The position numbers were made by a program, and so were the translations under genes. The notes beneath the pieces were generated by a model that had not been told where the DNA came from, searched no databases, and was given only the letters and a program-made list of their open reading frames with translations. From UBA4124 sp964577515 (GTDB lineage: Bacteria > Patescibacteriota > Minisyncoccia > Phycocordibacterales > UBA9973): DNA of 64,000 bases. Location: contig CAZNZN010000002.1 of NCBI GenBank assembly GCA_964577515.1, forward strand, positions 1 to 64,000, given 5' to 3'. Of the stretch, positions 39,424 to 47,445 are shown piece by piece; position 1 is the first letter of the stretch; each line of letters opens with the position of its first letter.

Positions 39424-39450
39424 CCCCCGCTCCGTGCGGGGGTTCCTTAT
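39424..39450 (+). terminator. Terminator of the 39284 RNA, upstream of topA
   Basis: CCCCCGC-TCCGT-GCGGGGG, then TTCCTTATTT. It lies 48 bp before the topA start codon. Confidence 0.8.
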
Positions 39451-39489
39451 TTGCCATTTTTTTATTGACGTGGTACTACTGCATACCAT

Positions 39490-41700
39490 ATGAGCAAACT
39501 TCTCATTGTAGAGTCCCCTTCAAAAGCAAAGACTATCGAAAAATATCTCGATGGTGTCTATACAGTACGTGCATCAGTTGGGCATATTCGTGATTTACCA
39601 AAATCAAACAAAAAAGCTATCGATATTGAAGGAGGGTTTATTCCTCACTATGAGATAAGTAAGGGGAAAGAGAAAGTTGTGCATGAGCTCCAATCTCTCG
39701 CAGAAAAAGCAAGTGAAATCATCTTGGCAACAGACCCGGACCGTGAAGGAGAGGCTATTTCTTGGCATATTGAAGAAATCCTAAAGCAAAATAAAAAAGT
39801 CAAAGCCCCTATTGAACGTGTCGCATTTAACGAAATCACAAAAGAAGCTATTGTCGAAGCACTCAAACATCCCCGGCCTATTGATACAAACCTTCGTAAG
39901 GCACAAGAAGCGCGACGAGTGCTTGATCGCCTCGTGGGATATGACCTCTCAGGTATTATTTGGCAAAAAGTGCGCTACGGGCTTTCCGCTGGACGCGTAC
40001 AGTCTCCTGCGTTACGTATTCTCGTTGAAAGAGAACGCGAAATAAAAGCATTTATCCCTGAAACATTTTGGACATTGAGTGCGACCTGCACGACGAAAAA
40101 CAAAGTCTCTATCACACTACACTGCACTGAAGAGCCTCGTGAAAAGAAAGAAGTGGATCGTATTGTTGATGTCGCTCGAAGTACCCCGTGGTACGTAAAA
40201 GAAGTAAAAGCAACAGAACAAAAACGGTCACCCCGAGCACCATTTACTACCTCTACGCTACAACAAGCAGCAAGTACTCGTTTTGGGTTTTCTCCTGCCC
40301 GAACGATGCAAGTGGCACAAAAGCTCTATGAGGCCGGACATATTTCATATATGCGTACCGACTCTACTACTCTTTCGAAACAAGCACTCACAGCTATCGC
40401 CCAACTCGTAGAGAAAAAATACGGCAAAGACTACGTTGAAGTACGCACCTATAAAACAAAGTCAAAAAACGCACAGGAAGCCCATGAAGCTATTCGTCCT
40501 ACACATGTTGAGAAACTCTCTGCAGGAACAACTGACGAACAGAAAAAACTATACTCTCTCATTTGGGAACGAACAGTTAGTTCACAAATGATAGACGCAA
40601 AACTTTTGAAAACGCGAATTCTTGCTACAACTTCTGGTGATACTATCCCCGACTTTTCCGTCACTGGATCACAAGTATTAAGTCCGGGATGGCTTGTTGC
40701 TGACCCGGGAGCGCGCGGTGAAGACGTAGAGCTACCAGAACTCACTGAAAAAGATCTTCTCACTCTTGTAGAAATCACTGATACTGAAAAACAAACAGAA
40801 TCACCAAATCGCTACTCTGAAGCAGGGCTTGTGAAAGAGCTCGAAGCTCGTGGAATAGGACGACCATCGACCTATGCTGCTATCATCAGCACCCTAGAAA
40901 CACGTGGCTATATAGAAAAAATAAATCGCTCCCTCAAGCCAACAGATACCGGAGAAGTAGTATCGACATTCTTGGAACAAAATTTTATGCAGTACATTTC
41001 TGATACATTTACCGCTGAAATGGAGAATGAACTCGACGATATCGCAAACGGTGATCGAGAGTATGAGAAGACGTTGCGCGCTTTCTATACCCCTTTTAAA
41101 AAGGAAGTAAAAGCAAAAGAAAAACTCGATAAAGCAACAACACTCGAAGCAGCCGACGAAAAATTCACCTGTCCAAAATGTGGGAAAAGTATGGTAGTCA
41201 AACTTGGTCGCGGAGGAAAGTTTCTTTCATGTAGCACTTACCCAGAATGTGACGGGGCGCTCACAATCGACGGGCTGGAGATCAAAGGAGACGAACCTAT
41301 CGGTGTCGACCCAGAAACAGGGCTTTCTATCTATACAAAAGTGGGACGATTTGGACCATATGTGCAACTTGGGGAAATGCCTGAAAAAGGAACTCGAGCA
41401 AAAAAGGGAGAGAAAAAACAAAAACCAAAGATGGCATCAATTCCAAAAACAGTTGACCCAAGTACGGTGACCTTAGCAATGGCACTACAGTACCTATCAC
41501 TTCCGCGAACACTAGGCATTCATCCTGATACTGAAAAAGAAGTTACTGCAAACAACGGTCGCTTTGGACCATATGTTGCTCACGACGGGAACTTTCGATC
41601 AATCAAAGCACCCCTTGATGTGTACACTATCACGCTTTCAGAGGCTTTAGATCTTCTCGCACAAGAAAAGAAACCCCGAGGGTTTCAAAAGAAAAAATAG
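39490..41700 (+). CDS. topA: DNA topoisomerase I
   Basis: A 736-residue type IA topoisomerase that relaxes negative supercoils. The Toprim domain begins 'LLIVESPSKAKTIEKYL' and includes 'ATDPDREGEAISWHIEEIL'. The active-site tyrosine is in 'SYMRTDSTTLS', and 'GLVKELEARGIGRPSTYAAIISTLETRGYI' follows. A single C4 zinc ribbon (CPKCG...CSTYPECDG) near residue 565 is followed by two Topo_C repeats (GRFGPYVQLGE; GRFGPYVAHDG). The window also encodes a SWIB protein, a domain fused to topoisomerase I in Chlamydia. Confidence 0.96.
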   Translation: MSKLLIVESPSKAKTIEKYLDGVYTVRASVGHIRDLPKSNKKAIDIEGGFIPHYEISKGKEKVVHELQSLAEKASEIILATDPDREGEAISWHIEEILKQNKKVKAPIERVAFNEITKEAIVEALKHPRPIDTNLRKAQEARRVLDRLVGYDLSGIIWQKVRYGLSAGRVQSPALRILVEREREIKAFIPETFWTLSATCTTKNKVSITLHCTEEPREKKEVDRIVDVARSTPWYVKEVKATEQKRSPRAPFTTSTLQQAASTRFGFSPARTMQVAQKLYEAGHISYMRTDSTTLSKQALTAIAQLVEKKYGKDYVEVRTYKTKSKNAQEAHEAIRPTHVEKLSAGTTDEQKKLYSLIWERTVSSQMIDAKLLKTRILATTSGDTIPDFSVTGSQVLSPGWLVADPGARGEDVELPELTEKDLLTLVEITDTEKQTESPNRYSEAGLVKELEARGIGRPSTYAAIISTLETRGYIEKINRSLKPTDTGEVVSTFLEQNFMQYISDTFTAEMENELDDIANGDREYEKTLRAFYTPFKKEVKAKEKLDKATTLEAADEKFTCPKCGKSMVVKLGRGGKFLSCSTYPECDGALTIDGLEIKGDEPIGVDPETGLSIYTKVGRFGPYVQLGEMPEKGTRAKKGEKKQKPKMASIPKTVDPSTVTLAMALQYLSLPRTLGIHPDTEKEVTANNGRFGPYVAHDGNFRSIKAPLDVYTITLSEALDLLAQEKKPRGFQKKK

Positions 41701-41791
41701 CGAACCCCGCTGTAAACACAGCGGGGTTGTAGTACTTGAAGCAGAACAATGGCTTAGTCCTACTTCATTTGCGGTACTACCCATTAAATTC
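41693..41791 (-). ncRNA. Candidate small RNA antisense to the topA 3' end
   Basis: A minus-strand transcript of ~95 nt runs from a perfect promoter to a strong terminator. It folds as a rod: GTAGTAC (41780-41774) pairs with GTACTAC (41735-41729), and inside it GAAGTAGGAC (41766-41757) pairs with GTTCTGCTTC (41747-41738) over ten base pairs including G-U. The terminator stem AACCCCGCTGT/ACAGCGGGGTT (41703-41728) is followed by CGCTATTTTTTC, which lies within the topA stop region. No ORF of note is present. Confidence 0.65.
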
Positions 41792-41797
41792 AATTAT

Positions 41798-41826
41798 ATT
41801 ATATATCTTTTAGATGCTATTGTCAA
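41798..41826 (-). promoter_or_regulatory. Consensus promoter of the 41693-41791 small RNA
   Basis: On the minus strand TTGACA (41826-41821), a 17-nt spacer and TATAAT (41803-41798): an exact sigma-70 consensus. The -35 box lies in the 19-bp palindrome ATGCTATTGTCAATAGCAT (41814-41832). Confidence 0.85.
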
Positions 41827-41834
41827 TAGCATAA

Positions 41835-41856
41835 GCCCCTCCCAGAAAGGAGGGGC
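41835..41856 (+). terminator. GC-rich hairpin downstream of topA
   Basis: GCCCCTCC-CAGAAA-GGAGGGGC, a perfect 8-bp stem. Only GTTTCG follows on the plus strand, so termination is plausible but not typical. The rest of 41857-41952 before relA shows nothing recognised. Confidence 0.5.
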
Positions 41857-41964
41857 GTTTCGCACAAGTCTAAGGACATCTTCTTAATCAACCGGCAAGG
41901 AAGTGCTTGTGCAAATACTATATACATAAGTGCTTTTTTCTAAAAAACATTGTATAACACTATG

Positions 41965-43416
41965 ATGGAAAGTAAAGTTATCTCTTTGCAGGACATACTC
42001 AGTGCAGCAGAAAAGGCTTATTCTCCCGAAGAAGCATCCTTGATCAGTGCGGCATACACTTTTGCAGCGGAAGCACACAAAGCACAAGTAAGAAACAGCG
42101 GCGAACCATACTTCAACCATGTGGCCTCTGTAGCAAAAAACTGCGCCTGGCTCGGCGCTGACGCAACAACAGTGGTAGGGGCGCTACTCCACGATACCCT
42201 TGAAGATACACCCACCACCGAAGCTATGCTTCGGGAACATTTTTCAGATGAAGTAGTCTTTCTTGTAAACGGTGTAACAAAACTAGGGAAACTCAAATAC
42301 CAGGGCGTCGAACGTCACGTAGAAAGTATGCGGAAGTTTTTTATTGCACTAGCAGAAGACGTACGCGTGCTAATCATTAAACTTGCAGACAGGTTGCACA
42401 ACGTACAAACTCTCGAACATGTACGAGCTGACAAACAAAAAAGAATCGCTATAGAAACTATCGAAGTATACGCTCCGCTGGCAGGACGTCTTGGTATGGG
42501 GAAGCTCAAAGGGCTTCTTGAAGATTATGCTTTCCCTTTTGCATACCCTGAAGCATATACAGAAACGAAAAAGATTCTAGAAGAACTCATTCCTGAAGCA
42601 ACAAATGTCGTGACTATCGTGCAAAAAGAAGTCGAGGACATACTGCAATCATTTTCTATCACAGCATCTATCGAAGCCCGAGCAAAACACACCTATAGTC
42701 TCTATCGTAAGCTTGAAAAATACAACATGGAGACTGAAAAGATTCACGATATCGTCGCACTTCGTATCATTGTCGAAAACGTGGCGGACTGTTATCAAGT
42801 ACTTGGGCTTATGCATATGGCATGGAAGCCTGTTCCTGGTCGTATCAAAGACTGGATTGCAGTACCAAAACCAAATGGATATAAATCACTCCACACAACT
42901 GTCGTTACTCCTCATGGTGTCGTAGAAATACAAATACGTACAAAAGAAATGCATGCTGATGCAGAGCTCGGAATTGCCTCTCACTTGATTTATAAAACTA
43001 CTTCTCTTGGTGACTCTTTATCTCAAAAACAACAAACCTCTTGGCTTGAGCAACTGAAAGAACTCTCGACACTCGTACGCAACAGCAGTGATATGGATGA
43101 ACTCAAGCTAGACTTTTTTACACACCGTATTTTTGTTTTTACTCCAAAAGGCGATGTTGTTGACCTCCCTGAACAAGCAAGTGCAGTGGATTTTGCATAC
43201 GCGATTCATTCAGATATCGGAAACACTCTAAGTGCTGTGAAGATAAATCGTAAAATGGGGAGTATCGATACCCCACTTAAAAACGGAGATATTGTAGAGA
43301 TTATTACGAGCAAAAACGCACACCCAACAAGTAGATGGCTCGAGTACGCAAAGACAAGCTTCGCCCGAAAGAAAATTCGTATGTACGTCGAGGAGCACCA
43401 ACCAAAAGAGCGTTAG
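41965..43416 (+). CDS. relA: Bifunctional (p)ppGpp synthetase/hydrolase (RelA/SpoT), no ACT domain
   Basis: A 483-residue Rel protein. The HD hydrolase domain has 'HVASVAKNCAWLGADATTVVGALLHDTLEDT' with intact HD residues, and the synthetase domain has 'HDIVALRIIV', 'DWIAVPKPNGYKSLHTTVV' and 'VEIQIRTKEMH'. A TGS domain 'RIFVFTPKGDVVDLPEQASAVDFAYAIHSDIG' follows. The protein ends soon after, without the helical, zinc and ACT regions of ~730-residue relatives. I prefer the second of two adjacent ATGs because TATAAC ends 6 nt before it. Its 3' end overlaps parB by 4 nt. Confidence 0.93.
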   Translation: MESKVISLQDILSAAEKAYSPEEASLISAAYTFAAEAHKAQVRNSGEPYFNHVASVAKNCAWLGADATTVVGALLHDTLEDTPTTEAMLREHFSDEVVFLVNGVTKLGKLKYQGVERHVESMRKFFIALAEDVRVLIIKLADRLHNVQTLEHVRADKQKRIAIETIEVYAPLAGRLGMGKLKGLLEDYAFPFAYPEAYTETKKILEELIPEATNVVTIVQKEVEDILQSFSITASIEARAKHTYSLYRKLEKYNMETEKIHDIVALRIIVENVADCYQVLGLMHMAWKPVPGRIKDWIAVPKPNGYKSLHTTVVTPHGVVEIQIRTKEMHADAELGIASHLIYKTTSLGDSLSQKQQTSWLEQLKELSTLVRNSSDMDELKLDFFTHRIFVFTPKGDVVDLPEQASAVDFAYAIHSDIGNTLSAVKINRKMGSIDTPLKNGDIVEIITSKNAHPTSRWLEYAKTSFARKKIRMYVEEHQPKER

Positions 43417-44453
43417 AGTGAGAAGTTTTTGATGTTATAGAGATCGTCTACATCTTGTTCCGTTTTTGCTGTCTCATCTTTATCTCTATCATCGAGGAGT
43501 GCCACCTCCTCTTTTTCTTCTGTAACAGCGTCAACATGATCATCTGTTGGCATAGCAGTAGTAGTTGACTGTGCAGCATCTACACTTGAGATAAATGCTT
43601 TATACCCTGCTTCTGGATCACGCACTGTTTCTGTCTTCGCAAGCACATCAATGATGATATCAAGATCGTCGTTTGAGAAATAATCAATAGTGATCTTGCC
43701 TCCTACTTCTGCTGGTTGTATATGAACTCGAGTACCAAGCTTGTCTTGTAGTTGTCGTTCTATCTGAATGAGTTCTGGTGTTGGGAGAAGCTCTTTCTTT
43801 CGCGCCTTGTCAGTAGCGATACGTCGTGCGATACGCTCTGCTTCGCGCACAGAAATCTTACGAAACATGATCTCCTTCAAGAGTGTCGCCTGCTCTTCTG
43901 GTCGTCCTGTCAGCATCAATAGTGGCCGAGTATGTCCTTCGTTGATTTTCCCGGCTGAAAGCGCGTCGAGTATTTCTTGCGGCATCGTCAAAAGACGAAG
44001 AGAGTTCGAAACGTATTCTCGACTCTTCCCTACTTTCTGTCCTATCTGCGCGTGGGTAAATTTGAACTCTTCTGCAAGTCGAGCAAAGGCACGAGCTCGT
44101 TCGATAGCGTTGAGATCTTCACGTTGCAAGTTTTCGATGATAGCAATCTCAAGCTTCATCATTGAATCATCACCGATACGGATGATCGCTGGAACCTGTG
44201 TAAGTCCTGCAAGCTTTGAAGCGCGAAGTCGTCGCTCCCCGGCAATAAGTTCGTACTCTGTCATCAGCCCCCCATCGGGCAAATCTTTCTCAACACGTGA
44301 GACGACAAGTGGCTGCAATACTCCATACTGCCTTATAGAATCAGAAAGGTCCTTAAGAGCAACTTGATCAAACTCACGGCGTGGTTGGTACGGATTTGGA
44401 TGGATTTTATCAACGTCGATAAAGAAAATTGAGTTTGAATACAGGTTTGACAT
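43413..44453 (-). CDS. parB: Chromosome partitioning protein ParB
   Basis: A 346-residue CTP-dependent DNA clamp. 'IHPNPYQPRREFDQVALKDLSDSIRQYGVLQPLVV' and 'YELIAGERRLRASKLAGLTQVPAII' form the N-terminal domain with the GERRxRA motif, and 'LNAIERARAFARLAEEFKFTHAQIGQKVGKSREYVSNSLRLL' is the HTH that binds parS. An acidic C-terminal stretch follows. TACACT ends exactly 6 nt before the ATG at 44453. No parA is adjacent in the window. Confidence 0.94.
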   Translation of the reverse strand: MSNLYSNSIFFIDVDKIHPNPYQPRREFDQVALKDLSDSIRQYGVLQPLVVSRVEKDLPDGGLMTEYELIAGERRLRASKLAGLTQVPAIIRIGDDSMMKLEIAIIENLQREDLNAIERARAFARLAEEFKFTHAQIGQKVGKSREYVSNSLRLLTMPQEILDALSAGKINEGHTRPLLMLTGRPEEQATLLKEIMFRKISVREAERIARRIATDKARKKELLPTPELIQIERQLQDKLGTRVHIQPAEVGGKITIDYFSNDDLDIIIDVLAKTETVRDPEAGYKAFISSVDAAQSTTTAMPTDDHVDAVTEEKEEVALLDDRDKDETAKTEQDVDDLYNIKNFSL

Positions 44454-44526
44454 GGTGACAGTGTACCACAACAAAAAGTTCTAAAAAATTGATTTATGCG
44501 TATTTTTGACGTAGGATAATGCTATT

Positions 44527-44609
44527 GCCGGAGTGGCGGAATGGTAGACGCGCTCGACTCAAAATCGAGTACTCGCAAGGGTGTGGAGGTTCAAGTCCTC
44601 TTTCCGGCA
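44527..44609 (+). tRNA. tRNA-Leu (anticodon CAA)
   Basis: GCCGGAGTGGCGGAATGG starts a class II tRNA. The stem CTCGA/TCGAG encloses loop CTCAAAA (CAA) with A36-A37-A38, a long variable arm TACTCGCAAGGGTGT follows, and the T-arm is GGAGGTTCAAGTCCTCT. No CCA is encoded. The miaA start codon begins 2 nt after the gene's discriminator base. Confidence 0.95.
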
Positions 44610-44610
44610 C

Positions 44611-45432
44611 ATGAAAAAAGTGATTGTGGTTTGTGGACCAACTGCAACAGGAAAGTCTGACTACGCAGTGGCACTCGCAAAAAAAGTACATGGAGAGATT
44701 ATTTCTGCTGATTCGCGTCAGGTGTACAAAGGCATGGATATAGGGAGTGGTAAAATCACCAAAAAAGAAATGCACGGTGTCCCTCACTATCTTCTTGATG
44801 TGGTAGCCCCAACACGAACATTTTCTGTTGCTCAATTTCAAAAAAAAGCAACAAGCGTAATAGAGAACATTTTGAAAAAAGGGCGAATGCCTATTATTTG
44901 TGGAGGAACAGGTTTTTATATTGATAGTGTTGTGTACGGGGTAACTATTCCAAAAGTTTCTGCAAATACAACACTTCGTAAAAAACTCTCCGCTCAATCC
45001 CCTGAGAAAAATTTTCTTCTCCTCAAAAAACTTGATCCTGCACGTGCCCGTACTATAGATCCCCACAACAATGTGCGACTTATCCGTGCGATAGAAATAG
45101 CTACCGCACTTGGGAGCGTGCCGAAAGTGACAAGAAAAAGACGCTACGATATCGAGTGGCACTATCTCGATTTCCCAGATGATGTACTCAAAGACCGTAT
45201 CCATATACGTCTCATAAAACGTATGAAGCATGGCATGCTTGCGGAGGTAAGGAAACTGCACGATAGTGGCGTCTCGTGGAAAAAACTAGAATCATTTGGG
45301 CTCGAGTATCGTTATCTCGCGCTCTACCTCCAAGGGAAACTTTCAAAAGAAACAATGCTCACGCAGCTCGAACTTGCCATTTGGCACTTTGCTAAACGTC
45401 AGCGTACCTGGTTTAAAAAATACGCAAAATAA
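44611..45432 (+). CDS. miaA: tRNA dimethylallyltransferase MiaA
   Basis: A 273-residue P-loop enzyme that adds a dimethylallyl group to A37 of tRNAs reading UNN codons. The P-loop is 'VVCGPTATGKSDYAV', followed by 'IISADSRQVYKGMDIGSGK', 'VPHYLLDVVAP' and 'ICGGTGFYIDSVVYG'. It is slightly short (usual ~300) at the C-terminal end. The ATG lies 1 nt past the mature end of tRNA-Leu(CAA), whose A36-A37-A38 loop is the substrate pattern, so enzyme and a likely substrate come from one transcript. Confidence 0.95.
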   Translation: MKKVIVVCGPTATGKSDYAVALAKKVHGEIISADSRQVYKGMDIGSGKITKKEMHGVPHYLLDVVAPTRTFSVAQFQKKATSVIENILKKGRMPIICGGTGFYIDSVVYGVTIPKVSANTTLRKKLSAQSPEKNFLLLKKLDPARARTIDPHNNVRLIRAIEIATALGSVPKVTRKRRYDIEWHYLDFPDDVLKDRIHIRLIKRMKHGMLAEVRKLHDSGVSWKKLESFGLEYRYLALYLQGKLSKETMLTQLELAIWHFAKRQRTWFKKYAK

Positions 45433-45491
45433 CTACTGCGGGCACCCAAAGGGCACTCCTTGAAATATAGTCACTACATTCCTTATTTCTG

Positions 45492-45563
45492 CGGGCCCAC
45501 CAGGACTCGAACCTGGAACTGCGGTTTTGGAGACCGTCGTTTTACCATTGAAACTATAAGCCC
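45492..45563 (-). tRNA. tRNA-Trp (anticodon CCA)
   Basis: The minus-strand gene starts GGGCTTATAGTTTCAATGG. The anticodon stem encloses loop CTCCAAA (CCA) and the T-arm is CCAGGTTCGAGTCCTGG. Acceptor GGGCTTA pairs with TGGGCCC with two wobbles. No CCA tail is encoded. Confidence 0.9.
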
Positions 45564-45585
45564 ATATTGTTTTGTGTGTGTGTAC

Positions 45586-45625
45586 TATAACAAAAAAGCG
45601 GTCATTCGACCACTTTTTTGTTATA
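45586..45625 (-). terminator. Bidirectional terminator between tRNA-Trp and rpmG
   Basis: TATAACAAAAAAGCGGTC pairs with GACCACTTTTTTGTTATA (45608-45625) around ATTC with one C-A mismatch. It follows rpmG on the minus strand. Confidence 0.8.
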
Positions 45626-45784
45626 TTATTTCTTTGACTCCTTGAAGGTGATCACCTTGCGAAGCTTCTTACTGTATTTCTTGAACTCAAGCTTAATACC
45701 AGCAAGTTTCTTGCGGTTTTTTTGTGACCAGTAGATTTCACCAGTCTCCTTGTTTACGAGTTTTACGAGATTGTCTTGTGGCAT
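45626..45784 (-). CDS. rpmG: Large ribosomal subunit protein bL33
   Basis: A 52-residue basic protein: 'NLVKLVNKETGEIYWSQKNRKKLAGIKLEFKKYSKKLRKVITFKESKK' follows bL33 closely (KL.S...G..Y.T.KN.......LELKKYDP..RKHV.FKE.K). It has no zinc-binding cysteines, so it is the C-minus type. The start MPQDN at 45784 matches the family N-terminus. A bidirectional terminator follows. Confidence 0.9.
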   Translation of the reverse strand: MPQDNLVKLVNKETGEIYWSQKNRKKLAGIKLEFKKYSKKLRKVITFKESKK

Positions 45785-45828
45785 AACGGTCAAAACTATA
45801 GCAGAAAAACTATAAAAAAACAAGAGTG

Positions 45829-46782
45829 TTAGAAGGCGCTAGAAATCCCTATAGTGACAAGGCTTTTGAGTGAATCCCAGGGTATTTTTGTTGGCTCTAC
45901 TTGATCAGTTGCAACCCCCCCATTGAGAAGAGAGTTGGTCGCTGAATCAAAATACCAACAAGCAACATCATCATTTCTCCCAGCAAGACGCAACAAATCC
46001 ATATGTTGGTAAGAGTTACCATTATTTCGTAAAGCAAATTCTTCTGAGCGGATCTTCTCTGCAACGATACGGAGATCTGGTCGTTTTAGTGGTCTTGTAA
46101 GAATATTCACATGCCCAGTACTTCGCCGTTGCACTACTACATCATACCTTCCACCATCAGTCGCTCGAAGAAAACCCGGGAGACCTACATTATCAGAATC
46201 AACAAAACAAACCTTGAGCGTATTTTTCTTCTGCTGTATATCTCGATCTTCAAAGAGTCCTGCGGCTTTTATTCGTTCAAGTTCTTTTGGTATTTCTTCA
46301 GTACGTTGCTTTTCTTGTAAGTAGTGGGCTTGCAATAACGGCAAGACACTTTCTATCACAAATGCAGGATCGGCGGCATGTGCTTTATTGAGCGCGGCAA
46401 TAAGCCCAGAAAGACCAAAAGCCTTATCTAGAGGATCGTCTGATTGGGTCCCTTTGCCATAGAAATCATCACGTTGTGCATACGCAAGAAGTTTTTGAAT
46501 ACTTTTATCGGCCCCCACACCTAACCCTTCGGCAACAAGCGCACTTGCAGTAGTCTTTTGCGATTTCCCATGATGATCGAAGTTTCCCCCACCCACATCA
46601 ATAAGTATCGCCCCTTCTCTTAAATAGTCCTCTTCGGTTTTACTAGCATCTACCTGCGTGAGTATTTTGTATGAAGCATTTTCAATACCAGGAAGTAGCG
46701 TCATGCCATATTTTTTAAGAATAAAAATAGCGACGATAGTATCTGGCTGTGGGCGTGTAGGGATGAAGATAGTAGTAAACAT
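45829..46782 (-). CDS. MYG1/DHH-like phosphohydrolase family protein
   Basis: A 317-residue protein. 'PTRPQPDTIVAIFILKKYG', 'AILIDVGGGNFDHHGKSQKTTASALVAE' and 'VCFVDSDNVGLPGFLRA' fit the DHH-like fold of MYG1 proteins (D..VA, DVGG...DHH). MYG1 relatives are exonucleases or metal-dependent phosphohydrolases. The first His of 'HxD' is replaced (RPQPD), so metal binding may differ. TATACT lies 12 nt upstream of the ATG. It is upstream of rpmG on the same strand. Confidence 0.7.
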   Translation of the reverse strand: MFTTIFIPTRPQPDTIVAIFILKKYGMTLLPGIENASYKILTQVDASKTEEDYLREGAILIDVGGGNFDHHGKSQKTTASALVAEGLGVGADKSIQKLLAYAQRDDFYGKGTQSDDPLDKAFGLSGLIAALNKAHAADPAFVIESVLPLLQAHYLQEKQRTEEIPKELERIKAAGLFEDRDIQQKKNTLKVCFVDSDNVGLPGFLRATDGGRYDVVVQRRSTGHVNILTRPLKRPDLRIVAEKIRSEEFALRNNGNSYQHMDLLRLAGRNDDVACWYFDSATNSLLNGGVATDQVEPTKIPWDSLKSLVTIGISSAF

Positions 46783-46824
46783 ACAACTAAACTAAGTATA
46801 GTATTTAAGGCGATTTTAAATGTA

Positions 46825-46853
46825 TTGACAAAACTAAATATTTAGTATATAAT
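46825..46853 (+). promoter_or_regulatory. Consensus promoter of the 46873-47340 gene
   Basis: TTGACA (46825-46830), a 17-nt spacer and TATAAT (46848-46853). Confidence 0.85.
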
Positions 46854-46872
46854 GTATAAAAAATAACCCTCA

Positions 46873-47340
46873 ATGTTCTTCAGAAAAAAGAAGCAGGCTG
46901 AAAAGCCGACCGCTCCGACTACCCAGGAGGTAGCTCCGAACGGTATACAAAAGATGGTTTTTATGGGACCGACAACCCATAAAAATTTCCGTATTGTTGT
47001 ATTCCACAACAACGGCAGTCATACTCACTTTTATATGACCAGTCGTGGGGACTTATATATTCCCCCGAAGCATAGCCCCGAAACACTCCAAGACTCCCAA
47101 GATGGTTGGAGAGAGTGGAACTGGGCAAAAAACAACTGGACAGAGAGCAATGTCCCAAAAAAAGTGACTGACCCGAAAATGTGGAAAAATGCCCTCAGAG
47201 CTATGGGGCAAATTGCAAATATCCGCCGAACACGGAAAATGTTGGAGCAGAAAAACTCCAACGAATTACCGAAACTGGGATTCATCGGGGCCCTTGCAGA
47301 AATCAAAGAAAAACTGCAGCAGGAGGAAGGAATATCATAA
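46873..47340 (+). CDS. Hypothetical soluble protein, orphan single-gene unit
   Basis: A 155-residue protein. A basic start (MFFRKKKQAEKP) is followed by a Pro/Thr-rich linker and a middle part rich in aromatic residues ('NNGSHTHFYMTSRGDLYIPPKH', 'DGWREWNWAKNNWTESNVPKK'). The C-terminal third is a basic helix. No family is recognised. It has a consensus promoter, a short leader without Shine-Dalgarno and a strong terminator. Confidence 0.6.
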   Translation: MFFRKKKQAEKPTAPTTQEVAPNGIQKMVFMGPTTHKNFRIVVFHNNGSHTHFYMTSRGDLYIPPKHSPETLQDSQDGWREWNWAKNNWTESNVPKKVTDPKMWKNALRAMGQIANIRRTRKMLEQKNSNELPKLGFIGALAEIKEKLQQEEGIS

Positions 47341-47365
47341 GGTATTCTCCCTAAAAAACATTCAT

Positions 47366-47408
47366 ACCCATACAGAACAACATATCGTTCTGTATGGGTT
47401 ATTTTTTT
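47366..47408 (+). terminator. Terminator after the 46873 gene
   Basis: ACCCATACAGAAC (47366-47378) pairs with GTTCTGTATGGGT (47387-47399), then TATTTTTTT. Confidence 0.9.
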
Positions 47409-47445
47409 CTTGCGCAATACGAGTACTTTGTGTTACAACAACTGC

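Larger units (their letters stand above)
39284..39450 (+). ncRNA. Candidate structured RNA (or leader) upstream of topA
   Basis: A ~165-nt transcript is predicted from the consensus promoter to a strong terminator. Perfect hairpins inside it are AGAGGT/ACCTCT (39311-39328), GCCGGA/TCCGGC (39371-39388) and TCATGCGC/GCGCATGA (39398-39420), then the terminator stem CCCCCGC/GCGGGGG (39424-39442) with T-rich sequence after it. It also contains a 37-codon ORF. It could be an independent small RNA, a peptide mRNA or an attenuator ahead of topA. Confidence 0.55.

Noticed and set aside
44494..45261. 255-codon open frame antisense to tRNA-Leu and miaA
   Set aside because: It crosses the tRNA gene and mirrors miaA; its Cys/His/Phe-rich composition is typical of a shadow frame.
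45437..45500. Partial repeat of the tRNA-Trp 3' end (CTGCGGGC) just after miaA
   Set aside because: Only 8 bp match, which is too short to separate from chance.
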